64,000 nt of DNA from Holophagales bacterium (GCA_016714815.1 JADKBZ010000004.1:186001-250000), one strand, 5' to 3'. Counted from the stretch's first letter, positions 43,929 through 54,936 are shown. Made by a program: numbers and translations. The notes: generated by a model not told the origin, from the letters alone.

Positions 43929-46312
43929 CGGGGCCCTTCGGCCCCATCGACCGGAGGAAGTCCCGGCCCCCCCGCTGGCGCCGGGCTCCCGCCCCCGTGG
44001 ACGGTGCAGCGTTCCGTCGGCTGCGTCCCCGAGAGGAACTGCTCGTTGATGGAGGTGGGGCAGTCTTCCGTGACGAGCATCCCCGTCGTCGGGTCGACCG
44101 AGGCGGTGACGACACCGGGCACCTCGGGGAACGGCTCCTCGAAGAAGTGGGACGGGAGGCGGCGCGCGAAATCGGCGTAGATCGGGACGGCGGCCGTCGA
44201 CCCGGAGAGGTTCAGGCCGCGGTTGTCGTCGAAGCCGACCCAGACCGCCACGAGGAGGCGGGGGGAGAAGCCGATGAACCAGGCGTCGCGCCCGTCGTTC
44301 GTCGTACCGGTCTTCCCCGCGAAGATTCCCTGCGCCCCGCGCCCGCGAGCGGAGGCCCCCGTGCCACGGTTCACCACCCCCTGGAGGATCGAGTCGAGCA
44401 CGGAGACGGCGGCGGGATCGGCCGCGCGCTGCAGGGGGACGTCCTTCCGGTCTATCCGCCTCCCTTCGGGACCGACGAGGCCGAGGAGGGAGTTCGGCTT
44501 CACGAGGATGCCGCCGTTGGCGAAGACGGAATAGGCCGCGGCGATCTCCATCGGCGTGCACTCGAAGGCCCCGAGGGCGAGCGAGGGGTAGGCCTTCATC
44601 GGCGACGTGATCCCCGCCTTGCGCGCCGCCACGATGACGTCGGAGAGGAGCGTCTTGCCTCCTCCCGTCTCCCAGACCGCGAGCCGGACGGTGGGAATGT
44701 TCAGCGAGTGCTCGAGAGCGTAGCGGACGGTCACGGGTCCCCGGAACTGGCCGTCGTAGTTGCGCGGCGACCAGGTTTCCTCCTCGGTCTTGCCGAAGAC
44801 GAGGGCGATCGGCGAGTCCTGGAGGATGGTGATCGGCGTGACGGGCGGGACGAGGTCCCGCCTCTCGAACGCGGCGAGGTAGACGAACGGCTTGAAGAGC
44901 GACCCGGGCTGACGCCTCGCCTGGACGACACGGTTGAACTGGCTCACCTGGTAGTCCCGCCCGCCGACGAGGGCCCGGATCGAGCCGGTGTGCGGGTCGA
45001 GCGCGATGAGCGCCGCCTGGAGCGGCTCCGTCCCTTCCTTCGTCCGGAGCCTCTTGAACTTCTTCTCGAGCTCCTCGAGGCCGGACAGGACCGCCGCCTG
45101 CGCCGCGGCCTGCATGTCGGGGTCGAGAGTCGTGTAAAGGGAGAGGCCCGCCCCCGAGAGGTCGCTGCGCGACTCCTTCACCTGCGTCAGGACGAAGTCG
45201 ACGAAGTGCGGCGCCTCGATGCCCGCCACCGGCTTGCTGACCCGCGTGAGCGGCGCCGCCAGGGCCGCGTCGTAGGCGGCGCGGTCGATCTTCTTCTCGT
45301 CGAGCATCCCCTTCAGGACGAGCGCGCGGCGCGCCTGGGCTCTCTCGGTGTTGCGGAACGGCGAGAATCGCCCGGGGGAGGAGATGAGTCCGGCGAGCAT
45401 CGCGGCTTCGGGGAGGTCGAGCTGCGAGACGGGCTTGCCGAAATAGAACCGGGCCGCCTCCTCGACCCCGGTCACCGAGACCGACCCGCGCTGCCCGAGG
45501 TAGATCTCGTTGAGGTAGGCCTCGAGGATCTCCTCCTTGCCGTACTTCGCGTCGAGGATGACGGCGAGAAGCGCCTCGACGGCCTTCCGGCGAAGGGTCC
45601 GCTCGGGGGTCAGGAAGAGGTTCTTGACGAGCTGCTGGGTCAGCGTGCTCGTCCCCCTCACCGATCGTCCCCGTGCCACGCTCTGGAGGACGGCGCCGAC
45701 GAGCCGCTTCGGGGAGAGTCCCGCGTGCGTGAAGAAGTCCCGGTCCTCGGTCGTCAGGATCGCGTCGAGGACGACCTTCGGCACCTGGGCGAGGCGGACG
45801 AGCGTCCGGTCCTCCATTTTCTGGTCGAAGACGGAGCCGACGACCTCCGGCTCGAAGACGACGTACGGAAGCGGGGAACCGTCGGACTCGCGCTTGAGGC
45901 CGGCGATCCGCCTCCCGGAAAAGTCGATCCTCGCGAGCATCCCCGGGAAGCGGCCATAGGCCGTCTCCCGTGGATTGACGCCGACGACCAGGCGGCTCCG
46001 GGAGAGGAGGTACCGCCCGCCGGTGACGGGCGGCGCGGGAACCGGGGCGTAGCGCAGGCGCGCGAGACGCCTCTCGACGTCGTCGGGACCGAGGGCGTCA
46101 CCGGGCTGGAGAACCCAGACGTCGGAATAGAGGCGCGTCGGAATGCTCCAGCGCCGGCCCTCCATCGTCCGGGTCACGACGCGGTCGTAGTACGCGACCA
46201 CGAGTGCGAAGGAGACCGCCAGGAATACGACGAGGCCGGCTGCCCCCCAGAGCGCCCACCGCGGGATCGCCGCCCAGACACGGCGGAAGCGGGCGAGGAG
46301 GCCGGACCTCAT
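43925..46312 (-). CDS. mrcB: Class A penicillin-binding protein, PBP1b type
   Basis: This is a 795-residue bifunctional peptidoglycan synthase. A membrane helix (~20-41) is followed by a UB2H-like domain (~70-140; RRLARLRYAPVP, GRYLLSRSRLVV), a GT51 transglycosylase (~160-330; catalytic Glu189 in TTEDRDFFTHAG), and a transpeptidase with S471-x-x-K474 in PGSLFKPF, SLN in EHSLNIP, and KTG in FAGKTGTTNDG. The UB2H domain points to the PBP1b branch, which in E. coli is activated by LpoB. The C-terminus has two Cys and a Pro/Gly tail. The symbol follows the domain layout only. Confidence 0.9.
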   Translation of the reverse strand: MRSGLLARFRRVWAAIPRWALWGAAGLVVFLAVSFALVVAYYDRVVTRTMEGRRWSIPTRLYSDVWVLQPGDALGPDDVERRLARLRYAPVPAPPVTGGRYLLSRSRLVVGVNPRETAYGRFPGMLARIDFSGRRIAGLKRESDGSPLPYVVFEPEVVGSVFDQKMEDRTLVRLAQVPKVVLDAILTTEDRDFFTHAGLSPKRLVGAVLQSVARGRSVRGTSTLTQQLVKNLFLTPERTLRRKAVEALLAVILDAKYGKEEILEAYLNEIYLGQRGSVSVTGVEEAARFYFGKPVSQLDLPEAAMLAGLISSPGRFSPFRNTERAQARRALVLKGMLDEKKIDRAAYDAALAAPLTRVSKPVAGIEAPHFVDFVLTQVKESRSDLSGAGLSLYTTLDPDMQAAAQAAVLSGLEELEKKFKRLRTKEGTEPLQAALIALDPHTGSIRALVGGRDYQVSQFNRVVQARRQPGSLFKPFVYLAAFERRDLVPPVTPITILQDSPIALVFGKTEEETWSPRNYDGQFRGPVTVRYALEHSLNIPTVRLAVWETGGGKTLLSDVIVAARKAGITSPMKAYPSLALGAFECTPMEIAAAYSVFANGGILVKPNSLLGLVGPEGRRIDRKDVPLQRAADPAAVSVLDSILQGVVNRGTGASARGRGAQGIFAGKTGTTNDGRDAWFIGFSPRLLVAVWVGFDDNRGLNLSGSTAAVPIYADFARRLPSHFFEEPFPEVPGVVTASVDPTTGMLVTEDCPTSINEQFLSGTQPTERCTVHGGGSPAPAGGPGLPPVDGAEGPR

Positions 46313-46337
46313 CCCGGGAGTGTAGCGAACGCCCGGC

Positions 46338-46976
46338 TCACATCGAAGGCGACACGCCGCCGGAGAAGAGCGAGACGACCTGTGCGTCGGTCAGCGGGCG
46401 CGGTCCTCCGAGGAGGCGTGCGGCGAGAGTGACTTTCGCGAGGTGCTCGACGCGCTCCATCCGGTGCAGCGCCTCCCTCACGTCGCGGCCGAGCGTCAGG
46501 ACGCCGTGGCTCGCGAGGAGGAAGGCGTCGTGGTCGTCGACGAAGGGCTCGAGCGCCCGGGCGAGCTCTTCCGTTCCCGGCGTCGCGTAGGGGACGAGCG
46601 GGATCGTTCCGACGGTCAGGACGATCTCGGGTATGACCGGGGCGTCGAGGGAGACCCCCGCCGCGGCGAAGGCGGTGGCCACCGGCGGGTGCGCGTGCAC
46701 CACGCCCCCGACGTCCCCCCGCCGCCGGTAGCAGAGGAGGTGCATCGGCGTCTCGGTCGAGGGGCGACCCTCTCCTTCGACGACCGCTCCCTCGAGGTCG
46801 ACGAGCAGCAGCTCGTCCGGCGAGAGCCCGCCTTTCTCACGCCCCGCCGGGGTGACGAGGAACGCGCGAGGACCGAGGCGGACCGAGACGTTTCCGTCCG
46901 TCGCGGGCGCGAAACCGAGGGCGTCGAGCCTCCGGCCACACGAGACGAGAGCGGCGCGGTCGGCGGCGTGGTCCAT
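46338..46976 (-). CDS. Class II aldolase/adducin family protein
   Basis: This 212-residue zinc-dependent protein of the class II aldolase family shows SCGRRLDALGFAPATDGNVS near the start, the TPSTE-like block RPSTETPMHLLCYRR, then HAHPPVATAFAAAG (metal His pair) and the late His in LASHGVLTLG. Members include fuculose-phosphate aldolase and methylthioribulose-phosphate dehydratase (MtnB); the sequence does not say which. It lies 16 bases downstream of a radical SAM gene on the same strand and is probably co-transcribed. Confidence 0.82.
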   Translation of the reverse strand: MDHAADRAALVSCGRRLDALGFAPATDGNVSVRLGPRAFLVTPAGREKGGLSPDELLLVDLEGAVVEGEGRPSTETPMHLLCYRRRGDVGGVVHAHPPVATAFAAAGVSLDAPVIPEIVLTVGTIPLVPYATPGTEELARALEPFVDDHDAFLLASHGVLTLGRDVREALHRMERVEHLAKVTLAARLLGGPRPLTDAQVVSLFSGGVSPSM

Positions 46977-46992
46977 CGCGTTCTCCTTTCCG

Positions 46993-48207
46993 TCAGGCGA
47001 CGGGAAGCATCGTATGCCCGTCGCGCGGGTCGACGAAGAGGGGCGGGTTCCCGTTCGGCCCCGAGAGGACGAGCCCCCGCCCTTCGAGCCGAAGGCGGGT
47101 TTCGACGGCTCCTCTGCGAACGACCACCTCGAGCCCCGGTCGCTCCTCGAGAGCCTTCCCGAGGAGGAGGAGGGAGGCGCGGTTCACCATCCGGCAGAAG
47201 CCGCCGTCGTAGAAAGACTCTCCCGTCGACCGCCGGAAGTCCGCGAGCCCCGCGGGGCAGAGGTTGCAGAGGTCGAAGACGTCGAGGCATCGGGAACAGG
47301 AGGCCGGTGCGGGCGCTTCGGCCTCGGTGAAGAAACGGTCGAGCCCCTCGAGGGACGGAAGGGTCCGCCAGGTCGGGAAGTCGGAGCAGTACCAGGTGAC
47401 GTAGCAGTCGGTGAACCGGCCGTCGGGAAGGAGACTGACGCCGAGCCGGTGGCAGGTCCAGTCGCGCTTCAGACCGACGTGCCAGCCTCCGGATTCCGGA
47501 GCGCGGAGGAGCCGCACCCCCCGATCCGCGGCCTCGTCGAGGAAAGAGGCGAGCTGCCGGACGAACTCCTCCCTCTCTTCTTCGTTGAAGGAGCGCTTCA
47601 GGGGCCGGAAGGCGAAGGGCACCGGGTCGAGATCGAGGAGCGAACGGAAGCTCTCTCCCAGGTGCCGCGTATCCCGCGGCGTGACGCACGCCGTCAGCTT
47701 CAGGGTGACGTGGGGTACGCCGGAGAGACGGGCCTTGGCCGTGCGGAACGCCGCCTCGACCTCCCGCCAGTTCCCCTCGTTCCGCTCGGAACGACGGCCG
47801 TCGTAGGAGAAGAGGAGGAGGACCGGAGCCGGCGAGGCCGCGATCGCGTCGAGGACCCGGGGCGTCTGCTTCGAGAGCCCCCCCGTGAACGCCATGACCG
47901 GGACGTTCAGCCCGCGCCCGTTCAGGGCGAGAAGCCACTCCCAGAGCTCCGGCTGGTCGAACGTCTCCCCGGCGCCCACCTCCAGCCCCGAGATCTCGTA
48001 CTTCTCGGCCGCCTGACGAATCTTCGGCTCGGCCATCGAAGGGTCGAGACGGGTCCGGCGCGCCCGCGGAAACCCGCCCGACTTCTTCAGCGCGCAGTAC
48101 GGGCAGCTCCCCGGGCAGTCGAGGCCGAAAACGACCTTCAGGACGCGCCGGGGGCGCTGTCCCACCGGCGCCGCGACGGGCAGCGACGCGATCCCGGGCA
48201 TTCCCAC
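46993..48207 (-). CDS. Radical SAM protein with Cys-rich C-terminal (SPASM-like) region
   Basis: This 404-residue protein has the radical SAM motif CPGSCPYC (C31, C35, C38) and a later Cys-rich part: the CHRLG block, DCYVTWYC, CSRCLDVFDLCNLCPAG and FCRM. Such a region normally binds extra iron-sulfur clusters in SPASM/twitch enzymes, which modify peptides or enzymes. No obvious peptide substrate gene is seen next to it; a rubredoxin-like gene is directly upstream and a class II aldolase downstream. The first start is GTG at 48207; an ATG two codons on is as likely. The substrate is unknown. Confidence 0.75.
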   Translation of the reverse strand: MGMPGIASLPVAAPVGQRPRRVLKVVFGLDCPGSCPYCALKKSGGFPRARRTRLDPSMAEPKIRQAAEKYEISGLEVGAGETFDQPELWEWLLALNGRGLNVPVMAFTGGLSKQTPRVLDAIAASPAPVLLLFSYDGRRSERNEGNWREVEAAFRTAKARLSGVPHVTLKLTACVTPRDTRHLGESFRSLLDLDPVPFAFRPLKRSFNEEEREEFVRQLASFLDEAADRGVRLLRAPESGGWHVGLKRDWTCHRLGVSLLPDGRFTDCYVTWYCSDFPTWRTLPSLEGLDRFFTEAEAPAPASCSRCLDVFDLCNLCPAGLADFRRSTGESFYDGGFCRMVNRASLLLLGKALEERPGLEVVVRRGAVETRLRLEGRGLVLSGPNGNPPLFVDPRDGHTMLPVA

Positions 48208-48211
48208 CGCG

Positions 48212-48415
48212 TCACTTGTAGCGGTTGCAGGCGGCCCGGGTGAGGAGCTCGGCCGGGTCCAGGGGACTCAGCGCCTCGCGGGCGCTCCCGCAGATGGGGC
48301 AGGCCCAGCTCTCGGGAAGGTCCCAGGGGGTCGGCTTCATTCCCTCCGCGGGGGGAGGCGTCTTCCCTTCCGTCTCCACCATGAAGCTGCACGTGTCGCA
48401 AAGCCACTTCGGCAT
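48212..48415 (-). CDS. Rubredoxin-like protein
   Basis: This 67-residue protein has two CxxC pairs, CDTC at residues 6-9 and CPIC at about 39-42, with a rubredoxin-like LPESWACPICG turn. The N-terminus MPKWLCDTC and Pro-rich middle match rubredoxin-type iron proteins, although the spacing between the pairs and the Arg/Ala tail are not classical. It ends five bases before the radical SAM gene, so it may be the one-electron donor for it. That pairing is an inference. Confidence 0.7.
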   Translation of the reverse strand: MPKWLCDTCSFMVETEGKTPPPAEGMKPTPWDLPESWACPICGSAREALSPLDPAELLTRAACNRYK

Positions 48416-48450
48416 GGGTCACTTTCTCCCGGCACCGGCGGTGCCTGGGC

Positions 48451-50538
<2,088 letters not shown>

Positions 50539-50574
50539 CGGGTTTGGTGCCGCGGCGGCGGCCCTCCGGCTCGA

Positions 50575-50580
50575 ATTATA
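50575..50580 (-). promoter_or_regulatory. Sigma-70-type -10 box of the activator gene
   Basis: A perfect TATAAT on the minus strand stands about 36 bases upstream of the GTG start of the sigma-54 activator. No good -35 box is seen at 17 bases. In this GC-rich setting the hexamer is unlikely by chance, and it implies that the activator is made from its own promoter. Confidence 0.55.
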
Positions 50581-50677
50581 GGGAACCTTGGAAAAGGGAC
50601 GGCCATGCCCGGACGCGGGGGACGGCAGAAAGCCGGGGGGTGCCGCGGAGCCGGGCACGACCATCACCAGGTGTCTC

Positions 50678-52024
50678 TCAGAAGATCTTCTTGAAGCTGT
50701 AGATCAGCTCGAACCTCAGGAAGTAGGCCGAGTCGCGACCGATGTAGAAGTCGCCCGGCTTGAGGTACTCGTAGAGGACGTGCCCCTTGAGCGCCTTGGA
50801 GAACACGACGTCGGCTCGCGCCTGGAGCATGTCCCCCCGCTTCTTCCCCTTGCCGAACACCCTCGTGCTGCCGGGGAACGCCTCGAGGGCGCTCATGTAG
50901 TAGTAGGTCCCGCGGAGACTCAGGAACTTCGCCGGGCTCGCGAGGAGCTCGGCCTGCCACATGGAGAGGTTCGTCCAGTAGGCAACCCCCTTCTCGGGGA
51001 CCTGGCTGTAGATGTAGAGCTCACTCCACTTCGGCCAGCGCGAGAAGAGAGGGTCCCACCCCTCGTTGGACCTCGTGGCCGGATCGTCGCCCGACATGCC
51101 GATCCAGCCGGCCTGGATCGACGGCTTCCACGAACCGGGGAAGACCTTCTTCGCGTACGCGTAGCCGCCCCACGCGGCGATGTTCTTGTTCCCGCCGGCG
51201 GCTCCCGGCTTCGGCTTCTCGCTCCCGAGCTCCCCGGCCGCTTCCGCGGTCAGGGAGAAACCCTCGGGAAGCTGCTGGACGACCCGGCCCCCCAGGATGC
51301 CGAGCTGGCGGTCGGGCTGGAACTGCGCGTTCGTCGTGCCGCGGCGGTCGTCCTTCTCGCTCTTCCAGAAGACGTAGCCGTCGATCGCCGTCTTCGGCAG
51401 GTCGCGGCCCGTGAAGTAGAGGCCGACGGCCGCCTCGTCCCACTCCTGGAGGAGCTTGTTCTTGTCGTTGATGACCGGGAGGTACCAGTCCTTCGCCGGG
51501 TCGGAGATCCCGATCAGCTCGACCTTCGACTTCTTCCAGCCGAACGTCACGTCGACGGCATTGAAATACGCCGTCCTCGAGCCGTCGCCCGACGTCCCGT
51601 CGAAGAGGACGAAGCCCTCCCCCTTCATCAGGTTCTGCCGGCCCACGCGGACGGACACCGACGGGTCGATCTTCCAGTCGAGGTAGAGGTTCTCGAAGAC
51701 CACCTCGTCCCACTTGAAGGGCGTGTCGGGGTGGACCGTGTTGCGGCTCTCGTTGTTGAGGCCGACGTAGAACTCCCCCGTCTTCCCGATCGTCGCCTTC
51801 GCCCACGCGCGCGTCCGGAACCGGTACCAGAGGCGGTGGTCGTCGGTGGCGTCGCTGAAGTCGAAGGTGTTATTGAGCGCCTCGGACCGGACGCGCTCCT
51901 CGGCGCCGACCTCCCAGGTGATCTTCCAGGGGCTCGGAACGGGCGCGGGCCGGGCTTCTTCCGCCCGGGCGCCGGGCGCGAGGATCAGCGCCGCGCAGGC
52001 CAGGGCCATCAGTCGATTCGTCAT
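50678..52024 (-). CDS. Outer-membrane beta-barrel porin, alginate-export-like
   Basis: This 448-residue protein has a signal peptide (LMALACAALILAPGARA then EEARP) and alternating beta-strand pattern throughout, ending in the aromatic strand FELIYSFKKIF with a terminal Phe, typical of outer-membrane barrels. Blocks such as WYRFRTRAWAKATIG, NLYLDWKIDPSVSVRVGRQN and YVFWKSEKDDRRG recall the alginate-export/AlgE-like porin family. It follows hpdA by 14 bases as the last gene of the operon, so it may be the outer-membrane entry for the arylacetate substrate or an exit for the product. Confidence 0.75.
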   Translation of the reverse strand: MTNRLMALACAALILAPGARAEEARPAPVPSPWKITWEVGAEERVRSEALNNTFDFSDATDDHRLWYRFRTRAWAKATIGKTGEFYVGLNNESRNTVHPDTPFKWDEVVFENLYLDWKIDPSVSVRVGRQNLMKGEGFVLFDGTSGDGSRTAYFNAVDVTFGWKKSKVELIGISDPAKDWYLPVINDKNKLLQEWDEAAVGLYFTGRDLPKTAIDGYVFWKSEKDDRRGTTNAQFQPDRQLGILGGRVVQQLPEGFSLTAEAAGELGSEKPKPGAAGGNKNIAAWGGYAYAKKVFPGSWKPSIQAGWIGMSGDDPATRSNEGWDPLFSRWPKWSELYIYSQVPEKGVAYWTNLSMWQAELLASPAKFLSLRGTYYYMSALEAFPGSTRVFGKGKKRGDMLQARADVVFSKALKGHVLYEYLKPGDFYIGRDSAYFLRFELIYSFKKIF

Positions 52025-52038
52025 TGGGTTCCTCGTTT

Positions 52039-52977
52039 TCAGAAGGGGGTCTTCCAGCCGGTGTAGCAGGTCAGCCCTTCGGCCTCGACCAGCGCCTTGA
52101 GCGGGGCGAGCTCTTCGACGGGCATGCCCGGGTGGTTCTCGAAAGCGTACTGCCTCCCCAGCTGGCGGTATTTCGACTCGCCCAGGCGGTGGAACGGCAG
52201 GAGATTTACGACCTCGAGCCCGGCGTCCTTCACGAACCTCGCCGTGGCCCGGATGTTTTCCTCGGAGTCGTTGCAGCCCGGAATCACGGGGATCCTCACG
52301 ACGACGAACCCGGGCCAGTCCGACGCGGCCAGCGCCTTGACGTTCGCGAGGATCAGCTCGTTGGAGACGCCCGTCAGCTCCCTGTGGCGCTCCGGGTCCA
52401 TCTGCTTGATGTCGACGAACACCCAGTCCACGCTCTTCAGGACCTCGAAGAGGTATCCCTCCGAAACGCAGGCGGTCGTCTCGATGCAGACGTGAAGCCG
52501 GGCCTCCCGGCAGCGCCGGAGGACCTCCAGCATGAATTCCCGCTGCAGGAGCGGCTCGCCGCCGCTGAAGGTCACGCCGCCGCGGCTCCCCCAGAACTGA
52601 CGGTCCCGCTTGAAGACCGCCATCAGGTCGTCCACCGTCGTCCACTTTCCGCTCACTTCGAGCGCCTCGTGGTAGCAGCTCTGGACGCACTCGTGGGTCG
52701 TGCAGACGTCGCAGAGAGCGCGGTCGAAGGTCGCCTTCCCCGCCTCGTCCAGGGTGATCGCCTTCTTCGGACAGGCCTCGACGCACCGTCCGCAATGTTT
52801 GCACTTGATCTCGTGGCGGATGACGACCGGCTTGGTGAACAGCCCCTCGGGATTGCAGCACCAGACGCACGAAAGGGGACAGCCCGAGAGAAACACCGTC
52901 GTCCGCGTACCAGGCCCGTCGTGGACCGAATGGCCCTGAATGTCGAAGACGAGTCCCCTCGTGTCACCGTTTGCCAT
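52039..52977 (-). CDS. hpdA: Glycyl-radical activating enzyme, HpdA-like
   Basis: This 312-residue radical SAM enzyme installs the glycyl radical on HpdB. The motif C33-x3-C37-x2-C40 (SGCPLSCVWC) is followed by an inserted ferredoxin domain with eight cysteines (C59, C62, C65, C69 and C89, C92, C97, C101), as in the 4-hydroxyphenylacetate decarboxylase and benzylsuccinate synthase activases. VTFSGGEPLLQ is the SAM-binding block. The start at 52975-52977 (MANGDTRGL) has GGAGG just upstream; the much longer open frame is antisense-like. In clostridia hpdA follows hpdC directly; here a transporter gene is inserted. Confidence 0.9.
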   Translation of the reverse strand: MANGDTRGLVFDIQGHSVHDGPGTRTTVFLSGCPLSCVWCCNPEGLFTKPVVIRHEIKCKHCGRCVEACPKKAITLDEAGKATFDRALCDVCTTHECVQSCYHEALEVSGKWTTVDDLMAVFKRDRQFWGSRGGVTFSGGEPLLQREFMLEVLRRCREARLHVCIETTACVSEGYLFEVLKSVDWVFVDIKQMDPERHRELTGVSNELILANVKALAASDWPGFVVVRIPVIPGCNDSEENIRATARFVKDAGLEVVNLLPFHRLGESKYRQLGRQYAFENHPGMPVEELAPLKALVEAEGLTCYTGWKTPF

Positions 52978-53042
52978 GGCTTCCTCCGCTCCCGCGGCGA
53001 GACGTCCCGCCCGCCCCCGTGCCCGGCCGGAAAGACGCGCCC

Positions 53043-53064
53043 CCCGCCGCCGGGCGGCGGCGGG
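53043..53064 (-). promoter_or_regulatory. Intercistronic hairpin between MFS and hpdA genes
   Basis: CCCGCCGCC-GGGC-GGCGGCGGG is a perfect 9-bp stem with a 4-nt loop in the 110-bp gap between the transporter and hpdA. There is no T run. It could stop some transcripts or shield mRNA ends, lowering expression of the downstream activase relative to the upstream genes. Confidence 0.45.
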
Positions 53065-53087
53065 AGGCACGAACGGAAGGACCGGGT

Positions 53088-54551
53088 TCAGCTCGCGCGC
53101 GACGGCGCGATCGCCGGGCTCCCCGCCACGAGCACCTTCGGCTCCGCCTTGAGCGGGAGCGTGGTGGCGAGAACGACGGAGAGGACGAACGAGCCGAGCG
53201 CGTAGTAGATGGAGTAGGTGTAGCTGCCCGAGACGTCCTTGAGCCAGCCGCCGATGAACGAGCCGAGGAACGGCCCGATCCCCATGACGATCATGGTGGC
53301 CAGACCCCAGATCTTGCCGAGGGTCTTTCGGCCGTAGACGGCGCCGGTGTAGCCGACGACGCCGCCCGGGACGATGGCCCAGTAGACGGCAAAGATGAAG
53401 CAGGCGACGTAGGCGAAGAAGTCGCCCTGCTTCGTGCCGAGGAGGAAGAGACAGGCGAGAACGCCGGTCCCCGGTCCGACCATCAGCATGACCTTCCGCC
53501 CCTTGACCTCGTTGCCCATGAGGGTCACGACCTTGTCGGCGATCTTGCCCATGATCGGCATCGAGAAGATGCCGATGAGGCCGATGACGGCGTAGGTCTG
53601 CGTCGCCTTGGCCAGGCTGAAGCCGACGTCCTGCGTCCAGTAGCTGACGACCTGCGTCCAGATGAGGAACTCGGCCATCATCGACGTGAGGAACGTGAGG
53701 ATCGCGGCCCAGATCGCGTACTTGCTGAACGCCTCGCCGACGCCCCACTCGTACTCGGCGGCCGGGGCGCCCCCGCCGGCGGGGGCCGGCATCGCGCCGA
53801 AGGGCTTCATGCCGTAGGAGTCGGGCGACTGCTTCGCCACGATGACCGCCACGACGAGCGCGAGGAAGACGATGCCGCCGAGGATCATCATCTCGCCGCG
53901 CCAGGCGCTGGTCAGGGTCTCGAGGGCGGCCTTGACGGCCGGGACGTCGAGCGTGCCGGCCTCCTTGAGCTTGGTCGTGATCGCCGTCGCGAGCTCCTTG
54001 CCCTGGAGGTCTGCCGCGTTCGGAAGGAGAGCCTTCACGGCTTCGTCGAGGCCCTTCTGCGCCGCGCCGAGCTTGGGCTTGACGACCTGCGCCAGGACGA
54101 ACTGCGCCATCGGCGCGCCCGCGAAGGCGAAGCCCCACATCGTGGCGTACGACTTTCCGACGTACCACTTGCGGACCGAGACCGTCGACGTGACCCAGAG
54201 CATGCCGGTGGCGATGCCGCCGAGGACGCCGAACGTGAAGAGGTACGCGGCGTGCGAGCTGATCATCGACGTGAGGATGAAGCCGAGGCCGCCGAAGACG
54301 GCGGCGATCGCGTAGACGGGCTTCGTCCCCCACTTGTCGAGGATCATCCCGGAGAAGTAGGCCGTGACGGCGTAGACCACCATCATCAGCGAGTAGCCGA
54401 GGGTGACCTGGGCCGTGGACCAGCCCATCGTCACGCCCATGGGTCCCTTCAGGATCGCGAAGGTCGCGCGGTACCCGAAGAGGCAGAAAACGGCCAGCCA
54501 GGAGGCGAAGACCACCAGGCGACCGTAGAGGATGGCTTTCCTGTCTTCCAT
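53088..54551 (-). CDS. MFS transporter, oxalate/formate-antiporter (OFA)-like
   Basis: This 487-residue major facilitator has 12 predicted helices. Blocks YRATFAILKGPMGVTMGWS, LGYSLMMVVYAVTAYFSG and MLWVTSTVSVRKWYVGK resemble the OFA group of carboxylate transporters. An unusual loop of about 60 charged residues sits between helices 5 and 6 (~150-215). It lies in the operon between hpdC and hpdA, so it probably imports the arylacetate, perhaps with protons or in exchange. The substrate is not shown by sequence. Confidence 0.82.
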   Translation of the reverse strand: MEDRKAILYGRLVVFASWLAVFCLFGYRATFAILKGPMGVTMGWSTAQVTLGYSLMMVVYAVTAYFSGMILDKWGTKPVYAIAAVFGGLGFILTSMISSHAAYLFTFGVLGGIATGMLWVTSTVSVRKWYVGKSYATMWGFAFAGAPMAQFVLAQVVKPKLGAAQKGLDEAVKALLPNAADLQGKELATAITTKLKEAGTLDVPAVKAALETLTSAWRGEMMILGGIVFLALVVAVIVAKQSPDSYGMKPFGAMPAPAGGGAPAAEYEWGVGEAFSKYAIWAAILTFLTSMMAEFLIWTQVVSYWTQDVGFSLAKATQTYAVIGLIGIFSMPIMGKIADKVVTLMGNEVKGRKVMLMVGPGTGVLACLFLLGTKQGDFFAYVACFIFAVYWAIVPGGVVGYTGAVYGRKTLGKIWGLATMIVMGIGPFLGSFIGGWLKDVSGSYTYSIYYALGSFVLSVVLATTLPLKAEPKVLVAGSPAIAPSRAS

Positions 54552-54616
54552 GCGCTCTCTCTTTTCGTCTCTCTCCGGCCCCGAAACCCGTCCCGCCGGA
54601 GGCTGACACGGACGAG

Positions 54617-54648
54617 GGGCCGGGGACGCCTCGCGGCACCCCCGGCCC
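54617..54648 (-). promoter_or_regulatory. Intercistronic hairpin between hpdC and MFS genes
   Basis: GGGCCGGGG pairs perfectly with CCCCGGCCC across a 14-nt loop, and an outer CGGAC/GTCCG pair extends it after a short gap. It fills most of the 114-bp space after hpdC. No T run follows. It may stabilise the hpdBC message or attenuate read-through, so that the abundant decarboxylase is made in excess over transporter and activase. Confidence 0.5.
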
Positions 54649-54665
54649 GGTCCGTCAGTTTGAGA

Positions 54666-54935
54666 TTACTGCTCCCGGAACATCTCGCAGGTCAGGGCGA
54701 CCATGTCGGGGTAGGCGAAGAACTTCGGCGTGGCCGTCGAGGCCTCGCAGACGCCAAGCTCGACCCTCACCTTGTCGGCGGTGAAGTTGCGGCAGCCCTT
54801 GCACTTCGGCGTGGCGACGCACTCCTCGCACTGGTCTCCGTCGGCCGGGACCATGTTCTTCGTGCGGTGGCAGATCCCCTTGGCGACGTCGACCGCGGCG
54901 AAGTTGCGGCAGTCGCGGTGGTGCATCAGTTCCAT
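54666..54935 (-). CDS. hpdC: Arylacetate decarboxylase small subunit, HpdC-like
   Basis: This 89-residue iron-sulfur protein matches the small subunit of 4-hydroxyphenylacetate decarboxylase. It starts MELMHHRDCRNF; the His-x2-Cys (H6, C9), then C22, C36 and C39 fit the first [4Fe-4S] site, and C45, C48, C63 and C83 the second. HpdC stabilises the radical enzyme and is characteristic of the Hpd type among glycyl-radical decarboxylases. It begins one base after hpdB stops. The C-terminal half (EASTATPKFFAYPDM) is less conserved. Confidence 0.85.
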   Translation of the reverse strand: MELMHHRDCRNFAAVDVAKGICHRTKNMVPADGDQCEECVATPKCKGCRNFTADKVRVELGVCEASTATPKFFAYPDMVALTCEMFREQ

Positions 54936-54936
54936 T

